This document shows positions 18,124-27,037 of a stretch of DNA of 45,337 nucleotides, in pieces. This stretch comes from Rahnella ecdela (GTDB taxonomy: Bacteria; Pseudomonadota; Gammaproteobacteria; Enterobacterales; Enterobacteriaceae). A program made the translations under genes and the position numbers. The stretch lies in contig NZ_JAFMOY010000104.1 of the NCBI RefSeq assembly GCF_019049625.1, forward strand, positions 1-45,337, given 5' to 3'. Each line of letters begins with the position of its first letter. Position 1 is the stretch's first letter. The notes beneath the pieces were generated by a model. That model worked only from the letters and a program-made list of their open reading frames with translations, did not search any database and was not told the DNA's origin.

Positions 18124-18145
18124 AACGCCGGACATCGCCGGCGTT
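18124..18145. repeat. hairpin between fadD and rnd
   Basis: AACGCCGG (18124-18131) and CCGGCGTT (18138-18145), a perfect 8-bp stem with a 6-base loop, 37 bases after the fadD stop. No good T-tract on the minus strand, so it is either a weak terminator or an mRNA-stabilising hairpin between the two genes. Confidence 0.5.
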
Positions 18146-18181
18146 AAGAATCTGACCATCACTGAACAAACGTGTTAACCG

Positions 18182-19879
18182 CTATGCTGCATCCTGCTTC
18201 GGATCGGCCTTGGGTTTTGCCTGCTCATCGCGAAGTTCCCGTCGGAGGATTTTACCGACATTTGACTTCGGTAACTCATCACGGAACTCGACAATCTTCG
18301 GTACTTTGTAACCGGTTAATAACCGGCGACAGTGCGCCAGGAGTTCTTCGCTGGTCAGTGAAGGGTCTTTTTTCACCACGCAAATTTTGACAATTTCACC
18401 TGACGACTCATTCGGCACACCAATGGCGGCAACTTCGAGCACTTTGTCGTGTTGTGAAACCACCTCTTCAATTTCGTTAGGGTAAACATTGAAACCGGAA
18501 ACCAGGATCATGTCTTTTTTACGGTCAACAATCCGTAAGAAGCCCTGCTCGTCCACTGTAACGATATCGCCCGTCGATAACCAGCCATCTTTTAGCACCT
18601 CATCGGTTGCCGAAGGCCGCTGCCAGTATCCCAGCATGACCTGAGGGCCACGCACCCACAACTCGCCCGGCTGCCCAGGCGCGACATCATGGCCGTTGTC
18701 ATCCACCAGACGGACTTCTGTCGATGGCACCGGCAGACCAATACTGCCGCTGTAATGTTTCAAATCGTACGGGTTACCGGCCACCAGCGGTGAACATTCG
18801 GTCAGACCATAACCTTCCAGCAGATGTTTACCGGTCAGTTTTTCCCATTTGTCTGCCACAGATTTTTGTACAGACATCCCGCCGCCAACCGAAAGACGCA
18901 GCGTGGAAAAATCCAGCTCGCGGAAATCTTCGTTATTGAGCAGCGCATTAAACAGAGTATTGACCCCGCTGATGGCGGTAAACGGATATTTAGCCAGCTC
19001 TTTAACCATTCCGGATACGTCGCGAGGATTGGTGATAAGCAGGCTCTTACCGCCCAGATCGAGGAACAGCAGACAGTTCACCGTCAGGGCAAAAATATGA
19101 TAAAGCGGGAGCGCCGTCACCACCAGTTCATGGCCCGGACGTAACAGCGGTGCATATGCTGCTTTAGCCTGTTCGAGATTCGCCTGCATGTTTCTGTGTG
19201 TTAGCATCGCGCCCTTCGCCACGCCTGTCGTTCCGCCGGTATATTGCAGGAACGCCAGATCGTCGTTGATGATATCGGGCTTGATGTATTGCAGGCGACG
19301 CCCGCGCTGTAAGGCAGTACGGAAGGAGATCGCGTTCGGCAGATGGTATTTCGGCACCAGCCGTTTGATATATTTCACCACAAAGTTAACCAGCGTGCCT
19401 TTGGCGGCAGAAAGCTGATCACCCATGCGGGTCAGGATGACGTGTTTGACCTGCGTTTTGTACACCACTTTTTCCAGCGTATGGGCAAAATTGGAGACAA
19501 TTACAATCGCACTGGCGCCACTGTCGTTCAGCTGATGTTCCAGCTCTCGCGGCGTATACAGCGGGTTAACGTTAACGACCACCATGCCTGCGCGCAGCAC
19601 GCCAAACAGGGCAATCGGGTATTGCAGCAAATTCGGCATCATCAGTGCGACACGATCGCCCTTCTGCAGACCCAGCTCATTTTGCAGATACGCGGCAAAC
19701 GCCCGGCTGCGTTCTTCGAGTTTGCGATAGGTCATCGCCTCGCCCATGTTAATAAATGCCACACTGTCGGCATAACGCAGTGCGGAATTTTCAAACATTT
19801 CGACCAGCGAACTGTAGCGGTCAGGATCGATGTTCTCAGGAACATCTGCCGGATATCGTTTTAGCCAAACCTTTTCCAA
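18182..19879 (-). CDS. fadD: long-chain fatty acid-CoA ligase FadD
   Basis: 565 residues (E. coli 561). It activates imported fatty acids to acyl-CoA, using ATP via an acyl-AMP intermediate, and works at the inner face of the cytoplasmic membrane. The ATP/AMP signature [18 protein letters not shown] is near residue 213, the second motif [11 protein letters not shown] near 350 and the fatty acyl-CoA synthetase motif DGWLSTGDI with [14 protein letters not shown] near 430-470. The product is the ligand of FadR, encoded in this same window, and a FadR-operator-like site lies 74 bases upstream of the start. Confidence 0.97.
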   Translation of the reverse strand: MEKVWLKRYPADVPENIDPDRYSSLVEMFENSALRYADSVAFINMGEAMTYRKLEERSRAFAAYLQNELGLQKGDRVALMMPNLLQYPIALFGVLRAGMVVVNVNPLYTPRELEHQLNDSGASAIVIVSNFAHTLEKVVYKTQVKHVILTRMGDQLSAAKGTLVNFVVKYIKRLVPKYHLPNAISFRTALQRGRRLQYIKPDIINDDLAFLQYTGGTTGVAKGAMLTHRNMQANLEQAKAAYAPLLRPGHELVVTALPLYHIFALTVNCLLFLDLGGKSLLITNPRDVSGMVKELAKYPFTAISGVNTLFNALLNNEDFRELDFSTLRLSVGGGMSVQKSVADKWEKLTGKHLLEGYGLTECSPLVAGNPYDLKHYSGSIGLPVPSTEVRLVDDNGHDVAPGQPGELWVRGPQVMLGYWQRPSATDEVLKDGWLSTGDIVTVDEQGFLRIVDRKKDMILVSGFNVYPNEIEEVVSQHDKVLEVAAIGVPNESSGEIVKICVVKKDPSLTSEELLAHCRRLLTGYKVPKIVEFRDELPKSNVGKILRRELRDEQAKPKADPKQDAA

Positions 19880-19952
19880 GGTATCACTCCTGAAATCATG
19901 TTCTGTTGCCGTCTCTATTCGACGAGTTTTATCACGTCTTTAACAATATTTT

Positions 19953-19969
19953 AACTCAGCTTACCAGTT
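19953..19969 (-). promoter_or_regulatory. FadR operator-like site upstream of fadD
   Basis: On the minus strand AACTGGTAAGCTGAGTT shares AACTGGT, the central G and the terminal GTT with the consensus AACTGGTCNGACCTGTT, and 14 of 17 bases with AGCTGGTATGATGAGTT, recalled as the E. coli fadD operator. Repression of fadD by FadR is established in E. coli; here it is inferred. Confidence 0.65.
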
Positions 19970-20045
19970 GCGTTTCAAACAATGTCGAGGTTGAGAGGCG
20001 GGTCACTTTTTCTGTACCCTTGCTTTGCCAAACCATCCGTGGCTT

Positions 20046-20075
20046 AAAAGAAAAAGGCGGCAAATAAGCCGCCTT
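20046..20075 (-). terminator. terminator of the slp-like gene
   Basis: AAGGCGGC (20054-20061) and GCCGCCTT (20068-20075) form an 8-bp stem with a 6-base loop; on the minus strand it is followed by TTTCTTTT. It lies about 100 bases past the slp stop but only about 15 past the end of an alternative frame (see findings). Confidence 0.85.
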
Positions 20076-20177
20076 AACAACTACTGCCTTTAATGCTTCG
20101 GTGCCGGAGCCGGTTTCATTACCACCGGAGGATGCCCGCCAGAATGTGGCGGCGGTTCTCCGTGCGGTGGCGGAGGT

Positions 20178-20810
20178 CTATTCGGTGACAACGCTCTCGA
20201 CCCGTGCGGGTGTCGTGTCATACCAACCGGGCCCCCAGCCGGGTCCAAACCCGCGCCCCCAGGAATCATAAGGGCCGCCGTAGCCGTAGCCCCACGGGCC
20301 AAATGGCTGCGGAGGCATAACGACCTGTTGCTGTATCCGCCAGCGTTTATAGCTGTTGACGTTTACCGTGACAAAATCATAAGAAGTCTGGCCGATTTTG
20401 CCTTTCTCCACACCGGTAATCGGTCCGACGACGGTCACCAGCTGATTGCGATAATCAACAGGATCCACAAAGCCGTTAATGTAAGCCATGATCCGCCCGC
20501 GCGACGGTGCGCCTAAAATAGGCCTTGCGCCATCATCCAGCGGTACAGTGGCAATTTCGAGACGGGTTTTGTTTTGCAGATTAGTCACAGAGACCACTTT
20601 GCCGCCAAAACGCGATTCCTGCCCGACATAAAGACCCGGTGCGCCCTGCACTGCCTGTAAATTCATTTGCGGCGTTGCCGTGGTTCCGCGAATTTCATCC
20701 GGCACCGTGACACAACCCGATAACACCAGAGCACTCAGCGCAACCGCACTCAGTGCCATTCTTTTACCCGTTTTACCTGATAACTGCTGAATTACAGACC
20801 ACTTACGCAT
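20178..20810 (-). CDS. Slp/YeaY family outer-membrane lipoprotein
   Basis: 210 residues. A lipoprotein signal [20 protein letters not shown] (lipobox LSGC) preceded by a basic n-region starting MRKWSVIQQ, then the Slp domain ([72 protein letters not shown]) and a Gly/Trp/Tyr/Pro-rich tail. The gene order tsaB-slp-fadD matches the E. coli yeaY locus; the role of YeaY is unknown. The frame extends upstream to 20882, but AGGAG eight bases before the ATG at 20810 sets this start. The C-terminal end may be affected by a frameshift. Confidence 0.9.
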   Translation of the reverse strand: MRKWSVIQQLSGKTGKRMALSAVALSALVLSGCVTVPDEIRGTTATPQMNLQAVQGAPGLYVGQESRFGGKVVSVTNLQNKTRLEIATVPLDDGARPILGAPSRGRIMAYINGFVDPVDYRNQLVTVVGPITGVEKGKIGQTSYDFVTVNVNSYKRWRIQQQVVMPPQPFGPWGYGYGGPYDSWGRGFGPGWGPGWYDTTPARVESVVTE

Positions 20811-20882
20811 TGCGTTGACTCCTGTGCAAACTCTTAATTTTGACCACTTTTCAGAGCACAAGTTGCCTGACTTTACCGTCAT

Positions 20883-21584
20883 TTACCGTCCTGGCAGCTT
20901 TTTCCATGTCACTTCGTTGCGCAGGTAAGTCGGTTCCGCATCTTCGGGATTAACACGAACGCCATTTTCCCAGAGCTGGAGCGCCAGCGGCAGCATATCT
21001 TCCGCATGAGGCAGTAGCATTTTGCCATCAAATAATTCGGCGACCGGAGATTCACCTAACAGATGAGGATAAGTCTCCCAGCCGGTTCCCACCTTCGCAA
21101 AACGGCCAGATAATTCTTCAGCGCGCGCCAGAAGCTGTTCCGGCTTGATGACTTTCTCGGTCTCTGAACCGCTCCAGACACCTTGTGCATTGCGGCTGAA
21201 TTCACCCCAGTACACTTCACCCATGCGGGCATCAATGGCTGCGAGTACGGTATCAGCACCAGTGAGGCGATACGCGCCCTGCGCCATGGTCTGCAATGTA
21301 GACACCGGCAACAAAGGCAGTTCTGCGCCAAGAGAAAGCCCCTGGGCCATACCAATGCCGATACGCACACCGGTAAAACTGCCCGGACCGCGACCAAAAG
21401 CCAGCGCGTCGAGTTGAGTCAGGGATAGTCCTGCCTCGGCAAGAATTTGCTGAACCATCGGCAAAATGCGCTGCGTATGCTCACGGGCACAGAGTTCAAA
21501 ATGAGCGAGCGTTTCGCCCTGATTATAAAGCGCAACCGAACAGGCTTCTGTCGCCGTATCAATTGCTAAAATTCGCGTGGACAT
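20883..21584 (-). CDS. tsaB: TsaB, tRNA N6-threonylcarbamoyladenosine synthesis subunit
   Basis: 233 residues (E. coli 231). With TsaD and TsaE it transfers the threonylcarbamoyl group to A37 of ANN-decoding tRNAs; an essential step in many bacteria. Conserved ASKHA-fold segments are [15 protein letters not shown] at the start, [15 protein letters not shown], and [20 protein letters not shown]. Followed on the same strand by slp, as in E. coli; an ERIC element separates it from yoaA upstream. Confidence 0.97.
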   Translation of the reverse strand: MSTRILAIDTATEACSVALYNQGETLAHFELCAREHTQRILPMVQQILAEAGLSLTQLDALAFGRGPGSFTGVRIGIGMAQGLSLGAELPLLPVSTLQTMAQGAYRLTGADTVLAAIDARMGEVYWGEFSRNAQGVWSGSETEKVIKPEQLLARAEELSGRFAKVGTGWETYPHLLGESPVAELFDGKMLLPHAEDMLPLALQLWENGVRVNPEDAEPTYLRNEVTWKKLPGR

Positions 21585-21613
21585 GCCAGACCTCAGGCGG
21601 GGAAATTAATAAG

Positions 21614-21742
21614 TTACACCCTAAATACTTCGAGGTGGAGGAAGGCGACAAGCTCGTGAATCCCCGGGAACTTAGATAACTAAGTGACTGGGGTGAGTGA
21701 GCGCAGTCAACGCATCTGCAACTTGAAATATGACGGGCATAA
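21614..21742. repeat. ERIC element between tsaB and yoaA
   Basis: About 129 bases with ERIC features recalled from the consensus: one end TTACACCCTAAATACTTCGA, centre GTGAATCCCCGGGAACTTAG followed by AACTAAGTGACTGGGGTGAG (close to the ERIC2 primer sequence), and terminal ACTTGAAATATGACGGGCAT. The whole can fold into a long imperfect hairpin. It lies in the leader of tsaB, within a probable yoaA-tsaB transcript. Confidence 0.85.
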
Positions 21743-21781
21743 GAGCCTTTTTCGGGGCGGCATCTTAGCATAAACAAAGGG

Positions 21782-23695
21782 CTATTTCTGCTCTTCGACA
21801 CCCTGTAAAAAGCGGATCGCTTGTGCCAGATCACGCGTGCGCGGTGTCGGCGGCAAACTGTTGAGGAAAACTTCGCCATAAGGGCGCATCACCAGCCGGT
21901 TATCGCAAATCACCATCACACCCCGGTCAGAGGTATCGCGGATTAAACGTCCGACACCCTGTTTCAGCGTAATAACCGCATCAGGTAATTGTACGTCATT
22001 GAACGGATCACCGCCGCGCAGGCGACAATCTTCAATACGGGCTTTGAGCAGCGGGTCATCAGGTGATGTAAACGGCAGTTTGTCGATAATGACGCAGGAC
22101 AACGCATCGCCGCGAACATCCACGCCTTCCCAGAAACTGCTGGTCGCCACCAGTAATGCGTTGCCAGCTTCGACAAACTGCGCCAGAAGCTGGCCTTTAC
22201 TGGTTTCGCCCTGTAATAAAACTGGCAACGTCAGGCTGGCCCTGAACTCCTCGGCCAGTTCACGCATCATTTTGTGTGACGTACACAGAAAGAAACAGCG
22301 GCCTTTGTTGGCTTCAATCAGCGGACGCAACATCCGCGCCAGCTGTTTTGAACTGCCGTTTACATTCGATTCTGGCAAAAAACGCGGCACGCATAACAGC
22401 GCCTGTTTAGCGTAATCAAACGGACTCGGCAGCAGTAATGTTTCGGCCTCATCCAGCCCCAGACGTTCGGTAAAATGATGCAGCTGATCGTTCACCGAAA
22501 GCGTTGCGGAAGTGAAAATCCACGCGCCCGGTTTTTCTTTCATCATTTCGCTGAATTTGTCAGTCACTGACAATGGCGTCAGCGCCAGGACGAAATGACG
22601 CGAGTTACATTCATACCAGTAACTGTAACCGGGAATGGAGACATCTTTCAGGCGTTTCAGTCGGTTACGGTAAAGCGTGGCACGTTCGAACGCAGCATCC
22701 AGTAACGCAGAACGGCCGAGCGACAATTTCACCACGTCGTAGCAAAGCTCCAGCGCGTCATCGAGTAACAGCAGTGCGCGCTGGATAGCTGGCTGATTAA
22801 GCACATCGCGCAGATTGCCACGAAAACCGGGTTCTCCGAGCGCAAGTCGAAAATCCATCGTGCTCTGGCTCAGGCGGTCAGCGCTTTTCTGAAGCTGTAC
22901 GGAATCACGCACTTCGGTGCGATAAGCAATCGTGATGTCTTTCGCCATATCAAGCAGCTGACGGCTGGTCACCTGCTGGCCGAAATACTGGCTGGCGATA
23001 TCGGGGATCTGATGGGCTTCGTCGAAAATCATGACGTCGGCTTCAGGGATTAACTCACCGAAACCGCTTTCTTTTACCACCATGTCCGCCATAAACAGGT
23101 GATGGTTGACCACCACCACGTCGGCGTCCATCGCCTTGCGACGGGCTTTCACCACAAAGCATTCTTTATACAACGGACAGTCACTGCCGAGGCAGTTATC
23201 GTTAGTGCTGGTCACCAGTGGCCAGACAAAGCTGTCTTCCGGCACCACGTTGCAGGTACTGATATCACCCTCTTCCGTGCTGCTCGACCAGTGTCGCAAA
23301 TGCGCCAGTTCGCTGAGAGCCTGACTGGCGAGATCGCCGCCGGACAGCGATTGTTGTTCCAGACGTTCCAGACACAAATAGTTTGAGCGCCCTTTTAGCA
23401 GCGCCAGGCGGCCTTTGAAATTCAGTGCGCTGGCAACTTTAGGTAAATCGCGGGAATAGAGCTGATCCTGTAAATTTTTCGAACCGGTGGAGATAATGAC
23501 TTTTTTGCCGGAGCGCAGAGCCGGCGCCAGATACGCATAGGTTTTACCGGTACCTGTACCAGCTTCCACCACCAGCCCTTGCTTACCGCTGATCGCTTTG
23601 CTGACAGCCTGCGCCATCAGACGCTGAGGTTCACGGGGTTTAAAACCTTCAATTTTTTGCGCCAGTGCGCCGTCTGTTGCGAAATCGTCTGTCAC
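21782..23695 (-). CDS. yoaA: YoaA, DinG/XPD-family Fe-S DNA helicase
   Basis: 637 residues (E. coli 636). A 5'-3' helicase of superfamily 2 implicated with DNA polymerase III chi in repair of replication blocks. Walker A is EAGTGTGKTYAYLAPAL near residue 40, the DEAH box is FDEAHQIPDIASQYF, and cysteines in CLGSDCPLYKEC with another upstream (STCNVVPED) are candidates for the iron-sulfur cluster. Motifs V-VI appear as SSFWEGVDVRGDALSCVIID and LKQGVGRLIRD. Divergent from yoaB with 142 bases between the starts. Confidence 0.96.
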   Translation of the reverse strand: MTDDFATDGALAQKIEGFKPREPQRLMAQAVSKAISGKQGLVVEAGTGTGKTYAYLAPALRSGKKVIISTGSKNLQDQLYSRDLPKVASALNFKGRLALLKGRSNYLCLERLEQQSLSGGDLASQALSELAHLRHWSSSTEEGDISTCNVVPEDSFVWPLVTSTNDNCLGSDCPLYKECFVVKARRKAMDADVVVVNHHLFMADMVVKESGFGELIPEADVMIFDEAHQIPDIASQYFGQQVTSRQLLDMAKDITIAYRTEVRDSVQLQKSADRLSQSTMDFRLALGEPGFRGNLRDVLNQPAIQRALLLLDDALELCYDVVKLSLGRSALLDAAFERATLYRNRLKRLKDVSIPGYSYWYECNSRHFVLALTPLSVTDKFSEMMKEKPGAWIFTSATLSVNDQLHHFTERLGLDEAETLLLPSPFDYAKQALLCVPRFLPESNVNGSSKQLARMLRPLIEANKGRCFFLCTSHKMMRELAEEFRASLTLPVLLQGETSKGQLLAQFVEAGNALLVATSSFWEGVDVRGDALSCVIIDKLPFTSPDDPLLKARIEDCRLRGGDPFNDVQLPDAVITLKQGVGRLIRDTSDRGVMVICDNRLVMRPYGEVFLNSLPPTPRTRDLAQAIRFLQGVEEQK

Positions 23696-23837
23696 TCTGT
23701 CTCTCTACCTGTACGGATCAGCAGTGATTATGCCAATCCCTTGGCTTCACTACCACCGTCATCTGCCAATCCAACGTATTCATCCTTTGTGATACCCTTA
23801 GCGCCATCAAAATAATGTGACTAACCGGAGTTAAAAA

Positions 23838-24182
23838 ATGACCATCGAACGTATCCGCCCTGAGCCACGGATGTCCGACATCGTTATCCATAACGACACC
23901 ATTTATTACACCGCGGTACCGGAAAATCTGGATGCTAACGCCAAAGATCAGACGGCAGAAACGCTGGCGATTATCGATGCAGCGCTGACTGAAGCGGGCT
24001 CAGACAAAAGCAAAATTATTGATGCCACGCTGTTTCTGGTGAACAAAGAAGACTTCCCGGCCATGAACGAAGCCTGGGATGCGTGGGTTTCTCCGGGTAA
24101 TGCCCCTGTGCGTTGTACCGTGCAGGCCAATCTGATGAACCCAAAATACAAAATTGAAATCAAGATTATCGCTGCGCGTTAA
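23838..24182 (+). CDS. yoaB: RidA/YjgF family protein YoaB
   Basis: 114 residues, the same length and pattern as E. coli YoaB (SDIVIHNDTIYYTAVPENLD, then NAPVRCTVQANLMNPKYKIE). RidA relatives are trimers that hydrolyse reactive enamine/imine intermediates from PLP enzymes; the conserved Arg of RidA appears as VRCTVQA. CGGAG lies upstream of the ATG. Stand-alone gene, divergent from yoaA and ended by a strong hairpin at 24201. Confidence 0.95.
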   Translation: MTIERIRPEPRMSDIVIHNDTIYYTAVPENLDANAKDQTAETLAIIDAALTEAGSDKSKIIDATLFLVNKEDFPAMNEAWDAWVSPGNAPVRCTVQANLMNPKYKIEIKIIAAR

Positions 24183-24200
24183 TCACTCATTTTCAGATAT

Positions 24201-24227
24201 AAAAAAACCTCCCGCGGGAGGTTTTTT
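24201..24227. terminator. bidirectional terminator between yoaB and eda
   Basis: A near continuous palindrome A6-CCTCCCGCGGGAGG-T6, usable from both strands by the converging yoaB and eda transcripts. Confidence 0.9.
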
Positions 24228-24248
24228 CGTTATCCGTGCAACGCTTTA

Positions 24249-24890
24249 TCAGGCTTTTGCACCAGCAACAGCTTCTTTGGCCAGCTCAGTGATTCGTGCA
24301 TAGTCACCGCTTTCCAGCGCATCGGCTGGTACCAGCCAGGATCCACCGATACACAGCACGCTTTTCAGTGCCAGATAATCACGGTAATTAGCCGGTGAAA
24401 TGCCGCCGGTCGGGCAGAAACGCACCTGCGGGAATGGTCCTGCAATCGCCTGCAACGCTTTCACGCCGCCGTTGGCTTCTGCCGGGAAAAATTTAAATTC
24501 ACGAAGACCAGCATCCAGACCCAGCATCAGTTCTGAAACAGTGCTGATACCTGGGATCAGGGGAATCGAACCTGCGTTCGCCGCTTTAAGTAACGCATCT
24601 GTCAGGCCAGGGCTAATCGCAAACTGAGCCCCGGCTTCGGTCACTTCGGCCAGTTGTTCAGGATTGAGCACAGTTCCTGCACCGATGATGGCATCCGGGA
24701 CTTCTTTGGCAATCGCGCGGATCGCATCCATCGCACACGAAGTACGTAAGGTGACTTCCAGAACACGTACACCACCGGCAACCAGCGCTTTCGCCAGCGG
24801 GACAGCATGTTCCAGTTTATTGATAACAATCACAGGAACGACCGGCCCTGAGGTCAGAATTTGTTCCGCGCTTGTTTTCCAGTTTTTCAT
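24249..24890 (-). CDS. eda: KHG/KDPG aldolase (Entner-Doudoroff aldolase)
   Basis: 213 residues, the E. coli length. It splits 2-keto-3-deoxy-6-phosphogluconate into pyruvate and glyceraldehyde-3-phosphate. The Schiff-base Lys is in [14 protein letters not shown] and the catalytic Glu in [30 protein letters not shown] is near identical to E. coli. The upstream ATG at 24902 is in frame, but GGAG sits between the two ATGs at correct spacing for 24890, which also matches the E. coli N-terminus MKNWKTSAE. No edd gene is next to it; zwf is upstream across an ERIC element. Confidence 0.97.
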   Translation of the reverse strand: MKNWKTSAEQILTSGPVVPVIVINKLEHAVPLAKALVAGGVRVLEVTLRTSCAMDAIRAIAKEVPDAIIGAGTVLNPEQLAEVTEAGAQFAISPGLTDALLKAANAGSIPLIPGISTVSELMLGLDAGLREFKFFPAEANGGVKALQAIAGPFPQVRFCPTGGISPANYRDYLALKSVLCIGGSWLVPADALESGDYARITELAKEAVAGAKA

Positions 24891-25003
24891 CTTTTTCTCC
24901 ATTCATGCCCGCAGGCATCGTTGTGATTGATGGCGCGCCCCTGCCACAGGGACCAGCAGAAACTTTCTCCGCCGGAAACCGACCACACCCGATTGGACAG
25001 TAC

Positions 25004-25134
25004 TACCCTCCCCGTCATACTTGGAGCCGCAGCGGCGTTGGCTGCGCTAGCGCACCCGAATCACTGACTCATGTCAGCTCATCGGGACTCTCTCACTTGC
25101 CGCCTTGCTGCAACTCCAAGTATTTTGGGGAGTA
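25004..25134. repeat. ERIC element between zwf and eda (opposite orientation)
   Basis: About 130 bases: CCCTCCCCGTCATACTTGGA at the left, GCGTTGGCTGCGCT inside, a diverged centre (CACTGACTCATGTCAGCTC), and CTTGCCGCCTTGCTGCAACT, then CCAAGTATTTTGGGG, at the right. These are ERIC ends and core in the reverse direction to the copy at 21614. It lies 20 bases past the zwf stop, inside the likely zwf-eda transcript. Confidence 0.8.
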
Positions 25135-25153
25135 ATTACTCAAAAATTATCAG

Positions 25154-26629
25154 TTACTCAAACTCGTTCCAGGAACGGCCGTCGCGGGTGATCATCGCCA
25201 CAGACGCCACCGGCCCCCATGTCCCGGACTGATACGGTTTTGGTGCTTCGCTTTCCGCCGCCCATGCATTCATGATGGAGTCGACCCATTTCCAGGCTTC
25301 TTCCACTTCGTCACGGCGTACAAACAGCGCCTGGATCCCACGCATGGTTTCCAGCAGCAAACGCTCGTAAGCATCGGCAATATGTTGTTCATTGAAGGTT
25401 TCAGTGAAGCTCAAGTCCAGCTTGGTGGTTTGCAGACGGTGCTTGTGTTCCAGACCCGGTACTTTGTTCAGTACTTCGATCTCGATACCCTCGTCCGGTT
25501 GCAGACGAATCGTCAGTTTGTTCTGCGGCAATTGCTGGTAAGAATCACGGAACAGGTTCAGTGCCGGGCTTTTGAAATACACCACAACTTCTGAACATTT
25601 GGTCGGCAGACGTTTGCCGGTACGCAGATAGAACGGTACGCCCGCCCACTGCCAGTTATCAATATCCACGCGGATAGACACAAAAGTTTCGGTGCTGCTG
25701 GTTTTCTTCGCGCCTTCTTCTTCCAGATAACCAGGGACTTTTTTACCCTGTACGAATCCGGCAGTGTACTGACCGCGCACGGTGTTTTCACGCACATTAG
25801 ACTGATCGATACGGCGCAGGGAGCGCAGTACTTTCACTTTCTCATCACGGATACGGTCGGTGCTCAGATCAGCCGGTGGAGACATGGCAATCATGGTCAG
25901 AATTTGCAGCAGGTGGTTCTGGATCATGTCACGCATCTGACCCGCATCATCGAAGTAACCCCAGCGGCCTTCGATACCCACTTCTTCAGCAACGGTGATC
26001 TGCACGTGATCGATAGTACGGTTATCCCAGTTGCTGGCAAAGAGATTGTTGGCGAAACGCAGCGCCAGCAGGTTCAGTACCGTTTCTTTGCCCAGATAAT
26101 GGTCGATACGGTAAACCTGAGATTCTGCAAAGTACTCGGCGACCTGATCGTTAATAACCTGTGAAGATTCCAGCGAGTGGCCCAGCGGTTTTTCCATCAC
26201 GACGCGTGCAGGCTCTTTGTTCAGCCCTGCTTCGCCCAGTCCGCGGCAAATAGCCCCGAAATGGCTTGGCGCAATCGCAAAGTAGTTAATGGTTGCGCGA
26301 TTTTTCTGGTCGAGCATCTTGCCCAACACTTTGAAATGTTTCAGATCATTGACATCAAGGTTGCAGAAATCAAGACGGGCACTGAGTTTATCCCACAGTT
26401 CCGGATCAATTTTTTCTTTCATGAAGGTAGTCAGTGCTTCTTTGACCACTTCGGTATAGGCCGCTTTGTCCCATTCCGCACGTCCGACACCGATAATGCG
26501 AGTATCCGGGTGAATGTGACCTGCTTTCTCTAACTGATACAGGGAAGGCAACAGCTTACGGCGCGCAAGATCGCCTTTCGCACCGAAAATTACCAGATCA
26601 CAAGCCTGGGCTGTCTGAGTTACCGCCAT
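25154..26629 (-). CDS. zwf: glucose-6-phosphate 1-dehydrogenase
   Basis: 491 residues, the E. coli length. It oxidises glucose-6-phosphate to 6-phosphogluconolactone with NADP+, the entry to the pentose phosphate and Entner-Doudoroff routes. The dinucleotide-binding [16 protein letters not shown] is near the N-terminus and the active-site signature RIDHYLGKE (His/Lys) near residue 180. The frame continues upstream into an ERIC remnant to 26689, but AGGAG six bases ahead of the ATG at 26629 and the start [17 protein letters not shown] fix translation here. Probably controlled by HexR boxes in the divergent gap to hexR. Confidence 0.98.
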   Translation of the reverse strand: MAVTQTAQACDLVIFGAKGDLARRKLLPSLYQLEKAGHIHPDTRIIGVGRAEWDKAAYTEVVKEALTTFMKEKIDPELWDKLSARLDFCNLDVNDLKHFKVLGKMLDQKNRATINYFAIAPSHFGAICRGLGEAGLNKEPARVVMEKPLGHSLESSQVINDQVAEYFAESQVYRIDHYLGKETVLNLLALRFANNLFASNWDNRTIDHVQITVAEEVGIEGRWGYFDDAGQMRDMIQNHLLQILTMIAMSPPADLSTDRIRDEKVKVLRSLRRIDQSNVRENTVRGQYTAGFVQGKKVPGYLEEEGAKKTSSTETFVSIRVDIDNWQWAGVPFYLRTGKRLPTKCSEVVVYFKSPALNLFRDSYQQLPQNKLTIRLQPDEGIEIEVLNKVPGLEHKHRLQTTKLDLSFTETFNEQHIADAYERLLLETMRGIQALFVRRDEVEEAWKWVDSIMNAWAAESEAPKPYQSGTWGPVASVAMITRDGRSWNEFE

Positions 26630-26650
26630 GTTCTTCTCCTCAATGCAGGA

Positions 26651-26709
26651 ATACCTGACATATTTCTGGTTGCTCCGCGTGAGCTGCAACTCGAATTATC
26701 CCGGGTACA
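26651..26709. repeat. internally deleted ERIC remnant in the zwf leader
   Basis: ATACCTGACATATTTCTGGT resembles one ERIC end (consensus as recalled, ATACCCGTCATACTTCAAGT) and GCTGCAACTCGAATTATCCC resembles the other. The ends are joined over about 59 bases, so some 65-70 bases of the usual centre are missing. It starts 22 bases upstream of the zwf ATG. Confidence 0.6.
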
Positions 26710-26712
26710 TAT

Positions 26713-26727
26713 TGTAATTTTATTTCA
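26713..26727. promoter_or_regulatory. HexR box 1 (zwf leader)
   Basis: TGTAATTTTATTTCA, one mismatch to the palindromic motif TGTAATNNNATTACA described for HexR in gammaproteobacteria. It is downstream of the proposed zwf promoter, where binding would block zwf. Confidence 0.65.
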
Positions 26728-26804
26728 GCAACAATGTACTCTGATTGCCCGTAAGCCGTAAACCATGATCTGACAGGGTAATAACTCTGCGGAAAACCTT
26801 ATTT

Positions 26805-26832
26805 TTATCATAAGTCTCTCAGGTGCTGTCAA
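26805..26832 (-). promoter_or_regulatory. candidate zwf promoter
   Basis: On the minus strand a perfect -35 TTGACA (26827-26832) and TGATAA (26805-26810) are separated by 16 bases. Leader to the ATG would be about 170 bases, with HexR box 1 and the ERIC remnant in it. HexR box 2 is just upstream of the -35. Confidence 0.55.
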
Positions 26833-26846
26833 AACCTACAACATTC

Positions 26847-26861
26847 TGTAATTTTATGACA
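26847..26861. promoter_or_regulatory. HexR box 2 (zwf-hexR gap)
   Basis: TGTAATTTTATGACA, matching TGTAATNNNATTACA with one mismatch. It lies between the divergent zwf and hexR genes and could serve zwf, hexR autoregulation, or both. The rest of the 408-base gap 26630-27037 holds the promoters and the ERIC remnant only. Confidence 0.65.
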
Positions 26862-27037
26862 AAACTGAACAGAATTTACCATACTGAAAGTTAGATCTCG
26901 GTCAAACTCTGACAAAAAAAGCCGTAAATTCGCCTGGCTGACGCTGCCAACGGCATGAAGCGCGTAGTATATTTTCATCAAATCAGTCCGATTTCCTCTT
27001 TTCACAGAAATCGTTGAAACCTATGAGTGGCATGCTT

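Noticed and set aside
21614-21742. Interpretation as a Yersinia YPAL palindrome
   Set aside because: The centre carries the ERIC1R/ERIC2-type sequences and the length is about 127-130 bases, which fits ERIC better.
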